DNA from: Pseudomonadota bacterium
GTDB taxonomy: Bacteria; Pseudomonadota; Alphaproteobacteria; Rhizobiales; Methylopilaceae
Assembly (NCBI GenBank): GCA_023388965.1
Contig: JAEWFF010000073.1
Span: forward strand, 81,772-145,771
DNA: 64,000 nt
Direction: 5' to 3'
The position numbers and the translations under genes were made by a program. Below the pieces are notes generated by a model. It made no database searches. It was not told where the DNA came from and was given only the letters and a program-made list of their open reading frames with translations. Below, piece by piece: positions 46,526-52,944 of the stretch (positions are counted from its first letter, which is position 1; every line of letters begins with the position of its first letter).

Positions 46526-46565
46526 CGGCTAACTCCTCAAGCCCGCAGAATTTCACCCGCGCGCG

Positions 46566-46976
46566 TCATGCGCGCAGAATCTCCAGCGTCCGCGCCACCA
46601 TGCGGCGCGTGGCGCCGATGACGCCGAGATTGGCTTCGTAGCTGCGCTGCGCCTCGCGCAGATCCATCTGCTCAATCAGCGAATTGACGTTGGGCTGCAG
46701 CACATAGCCGGCAGCATTCGCTGCCGGATGGCCGGGCTCGTATTTCGTCGGAAAGGCGGTGCGGTCGCGCTCGATGCGCCCCATTTCGACAAGCTGCGCG
46801 CCGAGTTCCTGATCGAAGCGCGTCTTGAAGCTCGGCAGTTTGCGCTGATAGGGCGCGGCGCCGGGCGTCGAGGCGGTGGAATCGGCATTGGCGATGTTCT
46901 CTGAGATGATTCGCATGCGCCCGCTCTGAGCCTTGAGGCCCGAGGCTGCGATCATCACGGAGCGCAGGAATTCCAT
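46566..46976 (-). CDS. flgC: Flagellar basal-body rod protein FlgC
   Basis: A 136-residue proximal rod subunit. The N-terminal rod signature is MIAASGLKAQSGRMRIISENIANADSTAS, and the C-terminal helix is LIEQMDLREAQRSYEANLGVIGATRRM. The length is normal. It lies 13 bases after flgB, in the standard order flgB-flgC-fliE. Confidence 0.97.
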   Translation of the reverse strand: MEFLRSVMIAASGLKAQSGRMRIISENIANADSTASTPGAAPYQRKLPSFKTRFDQELGAQLVEMGRIERDRTAFPTKYEPGHPAANAAGYVLQPNVNSLIEQMDLREAQRSYEANLGVIGATRRMVARTLEILRA

Positions 46977-46989
46977 TCCTTTTCTCCTT

Positions 46990-47385
46990 CTAGGCCCGCT
47001 TGCCGATGGCCGTCTTCAGCACACCGAGACCACGGCTGTAGAGCTGCGAGACCATCTGGTAATCGATGACGTTCTGGCTGACGCGCATCACCTCCTCCTC
47101 AAGCACCACGGCATTTCCCTCCGGGGTGATTTCGTAGGTTTTGGCTTTCTCGGCGTCGTTGCCCGAGCGGTTCTGCGGCGCGAAATGCATCGGATCGGTC
47201 GCGGCAAGCCGCACGCCCGCCACTGCGCTCGCCATCTGGCCGAACGCCGGCTCCTTCAGATCCTTTGCCCGGTAATGCGGCGTGTCGGCATTGGCGACGT
47301 TCTGCGCCAGCACGGACTGGCGCTCCTGATGCCAGTTCATGCGCTGCCTGAGCATGCCCACCAATGGAATGTCGCCGAACAGCAT
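46990..47385 (-). CDS. flgB: Flagellar basal-body rod protein FlgB
   Basis: A 131-residue proximal rod subunit. The signature QSVLAQNVANADTPHYRAKDL and the C-terminal helix RVSQNVIDYQMVSQLYSRGLGVLKTAIGK are clear. I chose the ATG at 47385; an in-frame ATG nine codons upstream gives an unlikely N-terminus. It heads the leftward operon. Its promoter lies in the 156-base gap shared with fliO, which holds a CtrA-type box. Confidence 0.97.
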   Translation of the reverse strand: MLFGDIPLVGMLRQRMNWHQERQSVLAQNVANADTPHYRAKDLKEPAFGQMASAVAGVRLAATDPMHFAPQNRSGNDAEKAKTYEITPEGNAVVLEEEVMRVSQNVIDYQMVSQLYSRGLGVLKTAIGKRA

Positions 47386-47439
47386 GTGCCTTCCCCGCGC
47401 CGCATTCGCCACGCTAGGAAATATTTGCCGGGTGTATGG

Positions 47440-47455
47440 TTAATCTCCCGTTAAC
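47440..47455. promoter_or_regulatory. CtrA-type box between flgB and fliO
   Basis: TTAATCTCCCGTTAAC is an exact TTAA-N7-TTAAC, the full CtrA recognition pattern. The bases before it complete ATGGTTAA, an inverted CtrA half-site. It sits 55 bases upstream of flgB and 87 bases upstream of fliO, so it could control both operons. Confidence 0.7.
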
Positions 47456-47541
47456 GGGGGATTTTTCCTCGCCTCGGCGGCAAGGTTTTGTTACCGTCCT
47501 GCCCGCTCCGCAGGCGGCGGACAGTCAGTTGGGGTAAAAGC

Positions 47542-48486
47542 GTGCTCGACCAGCTTTTCGGCGACCTCTCGGTTCCCGTGCGTTTCGCCATTGCATTCGG
47601 CGTCGTCCTTTCGCTCATCGCGATCACCTTTGTCGCGCTGCGGCGCTTTGCCGGCCGCAAGCTGCCTCTGGGCAATGGCGGACGCGCCCGCCAGCCGCGG
47701 CTCGGCGTTCTCGACGCTTTCGCCATCGACGCCCGCCGCCGCCTCGTCCTCATCCGCCGCGACAATGTCGAGCATCTCATCATGATCGGCGGGCCGAACG
47801 ACGTGCTGATCGAGAGCGAGATCGTCCGCGCTCCGGCCCAGGCCGCCCTTCCCGCCCAGACCGCGCGCCGCGCGCCGGGCGAAGCCACCCGCGCCGCCGT
47901 CGCCGCGCCCTCGCCGCGCGCTTTGCCGTCACCTGATCAGCCCGCCGTTGCTCCGACGGCCCCGCCTGCCGAAACGACGCCCCGTCCGGCCGCCTTCCGC
48001 AATGCGTTCCAGCGCCCGCCGGCCGATTCCGCCACGACGCCGCGCTCGACGCCGTCCTTCAATCCGTTGCGCGCCGCACAGCGTGCGCCTCAGCCCGCAC
48101 CGGCCGCGCCCGAACGGGATGAAGAAGCGCCGGTCGCACCTCCCACCGCTCCGGCCGCACCCGCCGCGCGTCCGCCCAAGGCCGACATCGACCCGCTTTA
48201 CGCAGACATCGAGCGCAAGCTCGGCGAGGCCCTTTCGCGTGCGCCCTCGCAGCCGGCCAATCCGCCGCCGCCCGCGCCCCAGCGCAGCGCGCCTCCGCCT
48301 TTCGCCCGCACGACGCCGGCCGCGCCTCCCGCGCCGCCGCGTCCCGCAACGCCGCCCCCTCAGGCCGCGCAGCGTCCGGCGCCTCCGCCGCCGCCTCCTG
48401 CCGCGCCCAAGGAGCCGGCCAAGAACCATCTCGACGCCCTTGAAGAAGAGATGGCCAGCCTGCTCGGACGCGATCGCCCGTCATGA
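47542..48486 (+). CDS. fliO: FliO-like flagellar biosynthesis protein with long proline-rich tail
   Basis: A 314-residue protein. One membrane helix lies near the N-terminus (about 11-33), and a short FliO-type cytoplasmic domain follows (about 34-105: GVLDAFAIDARRRLVLIRRDNVEHLIMIGGPNDVLIE). FliO helps assemble FliP in the export gate. A proline/alanine-rich region of about 180 residues follows, then a C-terminal helix (NHLDALEEEMASLLG). The tail makes it much longer than classical FliO. The start is GTG at 47542, after GGGG. The gene overlaps fliP by four bases. Confidence 0.85.
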   Translation: MLDQLFGDLSVPVRFAIAFGVVLSLIAITFVALRRFAGRKLPLGNGGRARQPRLGVLDAFAIDARRRLVLIRRDNVEHLIMIGGPNDVLIESEIVRAPAQAALPAQTARRAPGEATRAAVAAPSPRALPSPDQPAVAPTAPPAETTPRPAAFRNAFQRPPADSATTPRSTPSFNPLRAAQRAPQPAPAAPERDEEAPVAPPTAPAAPAARPPKADIDPLYADIERKLGEALSRAPSQPANPPPPAPQRSAPPPFARTTPAAPPAPPRPATPPPQAAQRPAPPPPPPAAPKEPAKNHLDALEEEMASLLGRDRPS

Positions 48487-49226
48487 CGCGCCGCCGCAAG
48501 GCCGCGTATAAAACCTCTGTACTGGCATTCATCGGAACCCTCGCCGCGCTGACGGCCGCGCACGCACAGGGCGTGACGGTCGATCTCGGCGAGGGCAGCA
48601 TCACCGAGCGCGCGCTCCAGCTCATCGCGCTCATCACCGTTCTGTCGATCGCGCCCTCGATCCTCATAATGGTGACGAGCTTCACGCGCATCGTCGTCGT
48701 GCTCTCGCTCCTGCGCGCCGCGCTCGGCACGCAGACCGCGCCGCCGAACACGGTGCTCGTTTCGCTCGCTTTGTTCCTGACGGCGTTCATCATGGCGCCT
48801 GTCTTTACGACCGCCTACAATCAGGCGGTCACGCCCATGATTGCCGGCGAGATCACGCCGCAGGAGGCATTCGACCGCGCCACCCCGCCCTTCCGCACCT
48901 TCATGCTGGAGCATGTACGCGAGAAGGATCTGCGCCTGTTCACCGATCTCGCGCAGGAAACCGCCGAGACGCCCGAAGAGGTCTCGCTGCGCGCGCTCGT
49001 TCCGGCCTTCATGATCTCGGAACTGCGCCGCGCTTTCGAAATCGGCTTCCTCCTGTTCGTGCCCTTCCTCGTCATCGATCTGGTTGTGGCAAGCATACTC
49101 ATGTCCATGGGCATGATGATGCTGCCGCCGATCATCGTCTCGCTGCCGTTCAAGCTGATCTTCTTCGTGCTCGTCGACGGCTGGAATCTGGTGGCGGGGA
49201 GCCTGGTCGAGAGTTTCGTGAGGTAG
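48483..49226 (+). CDS. fliP: Flagellar export gate protein FliP
   Basis: A 247-residue membrane protein, the main subunit of the export gate. It has a cleavable signal peptide (1-28, TAAHA end). FliP signatures are IALITVLSIAPSILIMVTSFTRIVVVLSLLR and FMISELRRAFEIGFLLFVPFLVIDLVVASILMSMGMMMLPP. The length is normal. It follows the fliO-like gene with a four-base overlap and is followed directly by intergenic repeats, so fliO-fliP is a two-gene operon. Confidence 0.98.
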   Translation: MTRRRKAAYKTSVLAFIGTLAALTAAHAQGVTVDLGEGSITERALQLIALITVLSIAPSILIMVTSFTRIVVVLSLLRAALGTQTAPPNTVLVSLALFLTAFIMAPVFTTAYNQAVTPMIAGEITPQEAFDRATPPFRTFMLEHVREKDLRLFTDLAQETAETPEEVSLRALVPAFMISELRRAFEIGFLLFVPFLVIDLVVASILMSMGMMMLPPIIVSLPFKLIFFVLVDGWNLVAGSLVESFVR

Positions 49227-49229
49227 AAT

Positions 49230-49431
49230 CCCTTCTCCGTTGAGGGAGAAGGCCGACCCGCGACCGGGAGGTCGCGAGCGCAGTGAGGGGAAGGCCGCGA
49301 ACTCTGAAAATCGCCCTCCCCCTCACCCGGAGCGCACCCAACTCGGCTGTTGCCGAGTTGGGGTCAGAAGTGCCGAACTCGGGAAAACCCGAGTTTGGTG
49401 CGCTCTCGACCTCTCCCGTAAATGGGAGAGG
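49230..49431. repeat. Family A palindromic element after fliP
   Basis: CTTCTCCGTTGAGGGAGAAG, GCCGACCCG, the stem GCGACC..GGTCGC, GAGCGCAGTGAGGGG, then a closing half with an extra inner hairpin (CCAACTCGGC..GCCGAGTTGG; CCGAACTCGGG..CCCGAGTTTGG) and CCTCTCCCGTAAATGGGAGAGG. It begins three bases after the fliP stop codon. Confidence 0.85.
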
Positions 49432-49497
49432 CGAAACCATTTACCCTCGTCTCAAACTTCCTTTGACCATACGCCCGACACGCCCCATCTATCGCGC

Positions 49498-49773
49498 ATG
49501 AAGGCCTTCGCGCTCGCCCTTCTCATTGCCCTTCCCGCGCTCGGTGCAGCGCAGGCCGAAACCTGGGTATCCGGCTTCCACCCGCGCTTCGGCAGCGTTC
49601 CGAACCCCCTTTATGCGGACAATCCGGACTATCGCTCTCCCCACCGCGAGCAGAACCGTTTCGATTTTTCCATCGGCGTGGATGTCTTCGGCGATGGCGA
49701 TCGCGATTGCCGGGGGCGCCATTGCCGCTCCGGCCGCGACAGGGACAATCGCGGGCCTCGCCGCTCCAACTGA
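49498..49773 (+). CDS. Small secreted protein of unknown function
   Basis: I do not recognise a family. The 91-residue protein has a clear signal peptide (1-20, ending GAAQA). The 70-residue mature part is rich in Asp, Arg and Asn (NPLYADNPDYRSPHREQNRFDFSIGVDVFGDGDRDCRGRHC). Two Cys close together (CRGRHC) may form a disulfide or bind metal. No ribosome site is obvious upstream, and repeats precede it. It is probably real because of the signal peptide, but evidence is limited. Confidence 0.55.
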   Translation: MKAFALALLIALPALGAAQAETWVSGFHPRFGSVPNPLYADNPDYRSPHREQNRFDFSIGVDVFGDGDRDCRGRHCRSGRDRDNRGPRRSN

Positions 49774-49837
49774 TATATCCGGCATTCATTAAACCGAGCG
49801 GTTGACTGTCTAAATCCGCACGCCTATATTCAACCCT

Positions 49838-50197
49838 ATGGTTGAAGAACAGGATCTGAACGCGGTCTTTGCCGCTCTCGCTGACCCGACGCGGCGCGCA
49901 ATGCTCAGAAGCCTCGCGCGCGGCGAAAAGAGCGTGGGCGAACTCGCCGCTCCCTTCGACATGTCGTTTGCCGGCGCCGCCAAGCATGTAAAGGCGCTGG
50001 AAGCGAGCGGTCTCGTCACGCGCCGTGTCGAAGGCCGTACCCACAGGGTCAGCCTCAACGCCCTTCCCATGCACGGTGCCATGGAATGGCTCCGTCATTA
50101 CGAGGCGTTCTGGAATGCACGGCTCGACCGGCTTGCGGAGGTGCTCGGCGATCCGCCGAAGACAGCAAAACGCAAAACCTCACGGAGGCGCACATGA
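49838..50197 (+). CDS. ArsR-family transcriptional regulator
   Basis: A 119-residue winged-helix regulator. The pattern NAVFAALADPTRRAMLRSLARGEKSVGELAAPFDMSFAGAAKHVKALEASGLV is the form of the group that is paired with SRPBCC (AHSA1) genes. It lacks the metal-binding ELCVCDL motif. Its stop overlaps the start of the following SRPBCC gene (ATGA), so the two are a unit. It probably represses its own operon; the ligand is unknown. Confidence 0.92.
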   Translation: MVEEQDLNAVFAALADPTRRAMLRSLARGEKSVGELAAPFDMSFAGAAKHVKALEASGLVTRRVEGRTHRVSLNALPMHGAMEWLRHYEAFWNARLDRLAEVLGDPPKTAKRKTSRRRT

Positions 50198-50715
50198 CCG
50201 AATATGCAACAGCCCTGACGGAAGATACGGTACGCCTCGTGCGCGATCTGCCCGGCCCCGTGGAAAAGATCTGGGCCTATCTGACGGAAAGCGACAAGCG
50301 CGAAACCTGGCTTGCGCGCGGGCCGATGGATCTGCACGTTGGCGGCATGGTGGAACTCACCTGGGAGAACGACCGGCTCTCGCACGACGACATCCCGACA
50401 CCGGAAAAATACGCACACCGAAAGGTCGACACGATGACGGGCAAGATCGTCGAATGCGATCCGCCGCACCGCCTCAGCTTCACCTGGGGCTGGCCCGAAG
50501 GCTCGCTCGTCACCTTCGAGCTGACGCCCAGGGGCGAGCGCGTCGAACTTGTCGTTACGCATTCCCGCCTGCCCGACCGTCCGAACAAGCTCGGCGTCTC
50601 CGGCGGCTGGCACACCCATCTCGGCCTGCTGGAAGACATTCTTTCCGGCCGCCCCACGCGCCCGTTCTGGAAAACCTTCACGCGGCTGGAGAAGGAGTAT
50701 GAGGAGAGGATGTAG
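50194..50715 (+). CDS. SRPBCC (AHSA1-like) domain protein
   Basis: A 173-residue protein with the START-like fold of the Aha1/CalC type. It opens with VRLVRDLPGPVEKIWAYLTESDKRETWLARGPMDLHVGG, and the late GGWHTHLGLLEDILSGRPTRPFWKTFTRLEKEY is the typical C-terminal helix. Such proteins bind hydrophobic ligands; the substrate is unknown. GGAGG precedes the ATG, which overlaps the ArsR stop. The pairing with an ArsR regulator is common, and this is one of two or three SRPBCC copies in this block. Confidence 0.88.
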   Translation: MTEYATALTEDTVRLVRDLPGPVEKIWAYLTESDKRETWLARGPMDLHVGGMVELTWENDRLSHDDIPTPEKYAHRKVDTMTGKIVECDPPHRLSFTWGWPEGSLVTFELTPRGERVELVVTHSRLPDRPNKLGVSGGWHTHLGLLEDILSGRPTRPFWKTFTRLEKEYEERM

Positions 50716-50724
50716 GGGCGAGGC

Positions 50725-50869
50725 CTCTCTCTCCCGCTTGCGGGAGAGAACGACTCGGCGGCGGGAGCCGCCGAGCGAAGTGAGGGGAGAGTCACAAACA
50801 CCGCTCTCGCAGTATCCCCTCACCCGGAGCGCTCCGCGCTCTCGGCCTCTCCCGTAAACGGGAGAGGCA
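50725..50869. repeat. Family A palindromic element after the SRPBCC gene
   Basis: It is complete: CTCTCTCCCGCTTGCGGGAGAG, ACGACTCGGCGGC, GAGCGAAGTGAGGGG, CCCCTCACCCGGAGCGC and CCTCTCCCGTAAACGGGAGAGG. It begins nine bases past the stop codon of the SRPBCC gene. Confidence 0.88.
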
Positions 50870-50894
50870 AAAAACGCCGGCTTAGGCACTCGCT

Positions 50895-50983
50895 CCGTCA
50901 TGCTCGGGCTTGGCCCGAGCATCCACGACTTTACCTCGTCACCCAAAACTCGTGGATGCCATGGCCAAGCCATGGCATGACGG
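50895..50983. repeat. Family C palindromic element, copy 3 (paired halves)
   Basis: CGTCATGCTCGGGCTTGGCCCGAGCATCCACGA, then CTCGTGGATGCCATGGCCAAGCCATGGCATGACG. The second half is nearly identical to that of the copy at 45665. The first half has a different stem with the same flanks. Confidence 0.88.
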
Positions 50984-50990
50984 AACAGAA

Positions 50991-51565
50991 TCCTTGACAA
51001 TATTCCTATCTCATGCTACCCACATCCCACTCTTTCTCACGGAGGGGGCGGTCCGGACCGTCCAGATCGCGAGAAAGGGTGCGGTGGCCGGAAGGCCGGG
51101 GAGTAACGTTCCCCGATCTTCCGGAGGCCGAAGGCGCGTGGTTCCGGCCGGGTCGAAGGCCGAGCGTCCACGCCAGCAGAGGGATTTGCGGCCTACTGGC
51201 GGCCGAGCCCCTCTGGTTGGATGCCGCAGTGGGTGCCTCGAAAGAGGGTGCCCACGGAACGGCGCGCCGGAGGCGATGAACACCGCGCGCGGGACGCCGG
51301 TCCAACCGGTTTCTCCCGCCCTCATCCTGAGGAGCGTCGAAGACGCGTCACGAAGGATGGCGGCAAGGAGAGATCGGGAGACACGTCCCCCGAGGTGAGT
51401 AAAACAATTGGTTCGGTGTCTTTACACACCACACCGAGCCGCCGAGGGAGACGGTGATCTCCCGGCGTCCCGCGCACCCCTCCATTTCTGGAGAAGGCAG
51501 GTCGCAGTGGCCGTAGAGCTCTCAGATATGAGAGCCGATTTCGCACGCCTGTGTCTCGGACAAGC
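50991..51565 (+). repeat. Family D mosaic element, copy 2 (with a family B unit inside)
   Basis: It opens with ATCCTTGACA and ATTCCTATCTCATGCTACC, as copy 1 does, then a GGTGCGGTGGCCGG block. AAGAGGGTGCCCACGG and GAACACCGCGCGCGGG at 51243-51291 match the minus strand of the copy at 63940-64000. The last part (51469-51562, CGCGCACCCCTCCATT, CGATTTCGCACGCCTGTG) matches copy 1 at 1118-1200. A family B unit (51319-51360) sits in the middle, which suggests later insertion. Frames are open through parts of it but contain stops where the copies align, so no gene is called. Confidence 0.6.
50994..51022 (+). promoter_or_regulatory. Promoter-like opening of family D element, copy 2
   Basis: TTGACA, a spacer of 17 bases, TACCCA. 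The -35-like hexamer matches the consensus and the spacer length is ideal. The -10-like hexamer is poor, but both copies share it. Confidence 0.3.
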
Positions 51566-51573
51566 GCGGTGCA

Positions 51574-51771
51574 TCCTCTCCCCTTGTGGGAGAGGATCGA
51601 CTCGATGCGCAGCATCGAGCGAGGTGAGGGGTAAGGCCCCGAATTCAGAACTTATGACCCCTCACCCGGCGACCGCTTCGCGGTCTGCCGACCCCGGATC
51701 AAGTCCGGGGCAGGCTCTCTCACAAGGGGAGAGGATTTCAGAGCAAGCGCATTGCTCTCCGGATGAGGGGC
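51574..51771. repeat. Family A palindromic element, extended copy
   Basis: CTCTCCCCTTGTGGGAGAG with a GATCGACTCGATGCGCAGC arm, a CCCCTCACCCGGCGACCGC half, a CCCCGGATCAAGTCCGGGG hairpin inserted near the end, and the closing CTCACAAGGGGAGAGG with a further arm. It is the longest copy. The rest of 50716-51782 is occupied by the elements listed separately. Confidence 0.8.
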
Positions 51772-51782
51772 GATAATAGCTG

Positions 51783-51890
51783 ATGCCACGCCGCAAACAC
51801 GATATCCAGGCCAACAATGTCATCCCGCCACCCTTCTGGAAGCGGTTCGCCGACCATGAGCGGCAATATGCCGGCCTCCTGGCCGGCTGA
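51783..51890 (+). pseudogene. Possible remnant of an SRPBCC gene (35 codons)
   Basis: A short ATG-to-stop frame encodes PPPFWKRFADHERQYAGLL near its end. This looks like the last helix of the neighbouring SRPBCC proteins (RPFWKTFTRLEKEYEERM and RPFWKNFEAAHTEHERLL). Only this end is present, and repeats precede it. It may be the tail of a deleted SRPBCC gene or a chance match. Weak evidence. Confidence 0.3.
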
Positions 51891-51942
51891 TCTCACGAAC
51901 AGGTGCCTCGAAATAGCCCGGCGAAGCCCTTAAGTTACCTCC

Positions 51943-52944
51943 ATGCCCCGCCAGACACCGCCCCACAACAATGACGACCTTTCCGGCTTCGCCGCCTCTA
52001 CCGCGCCGGGGCAGGTTCAGCTTGAGCGGGTCTATCCCCTGCCCTTGCCGGCCCTGTGGTTCTACCTGTCGAATTCGGCGCTGCGGCGCGAATGGTTTGC
52101 CGCCGGCAAGATGGATTTCCGGCCCGGCGGCAGGTTTTCCCTCGTCTGGAAGTTCGGCGATCTCTCGCCCCGCGAGGAAATCCCCGAGCGCTATCAGGTG
52201 CTCGACGGCTACCGCCAGAGCGGCCGCATCACGCGCTTCGACGAGCCGGGCCTTCTCGGCCTCACCTGGGGCGAGGATGCGGAAGTCATCTTCACGCTTT
52301 CTCCGCGCGGGCCGGACCGCACGGCCCTCGTCATTACGCATCGCCGGCTCGAGGACCGCGCGGATATGATCCGCATCGCATCGGGCTGGCATGCCCATCT
52401 GCTTCTGCTCGAAGACGTCATTCTGGATCGCGACCGCCGTCCGTTCTGGAAGAATTTCGAGGCGGCCCATACCGAACACGAGCGCCTGCTCGGCGAGCCG
52501 CCGGTCATCGTGCGTGTCTCGCATCGTTTCCGCGCCAGCGCGGAGGACGTGTTCGACGCCTGGGCCGCGCGTGAGCATGTGCCGTTGTGGATGTTCGCGG
52601 GCGATGCCGGTGAACTGGTGCGCGCCGACAACGATGTGCGCGCGGGCGGCGAATTCGTGTTCACGAGCCGCGAGGAAAACGGCGAGATCGACCATGTCGG
52701 CACATGGTCGGAAGTCTCACGCCCCTCGCGCCTCGTCTGGACCTATTGCCTGCCCGATTACGCGCCCTTCGACGTGGACCGCGTGACGCTCGAAATCAGG
52801 GCGCGGCGCGGCGGCGGCTGCGAGGCCGTGCTGACCCATGAGATGAAGGCGGTGTGGGCGGAATATTCGTCCAGCGCCGAAGCGGGCTGGAGCGACCTGC
52901 TCGACGAGATCGCCGACATGATCGGGGATGAGCGGAACGCTTAA
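51943..52944 (+). CDS. Tandem SRPBCC (AHSA1-like) protein
   Basis: A 333-residue protein with two START-like domains in one chain. The first (about 24-180) ends in the helix DRDRRPFWKNFEAAHTEHERLL. The second (about 186-325) starts with VIVRVSHRFRASAEDVFDAWAAREHVPLWMFAG and ends with EAGWSDLLDEIADMI. Each domain is close to the Aha1/CalC-like group. The function is unknown. The end overlaps the stop codon of the convergent TPR gene by four bases. No regulator gene is adjacent. Confidence 0.85.
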   Translation: MPRQTPPHNNDDLSGFAASTAPGQVQLERVYPLPLPALWFYLSNSALRREWFAAGKMDFRPGGRFSLVWKFGDLSPREEIPERYQVLDGYRQSGRITRFDEPGLLGLTWGEDAEVIFTLSPRGPDRTALVITHRRLEDRADMIRIASGWHAHLLLLEDVILDRDRRPFWKNFEAAHTEHERLLGEPPVIVRVSHRFRASAEDVFDAWAAREHVPLWMFAGDAGELVRADNDVRAGGEFVFTSREENGEIDHVGTWSEVSRPSRLVWTYCLPDYAPFDVDRVTLEIRARRGGGCEAVLTHEMKAVWAEYSSSAEAGWSDLLDEIADMIGDERNA

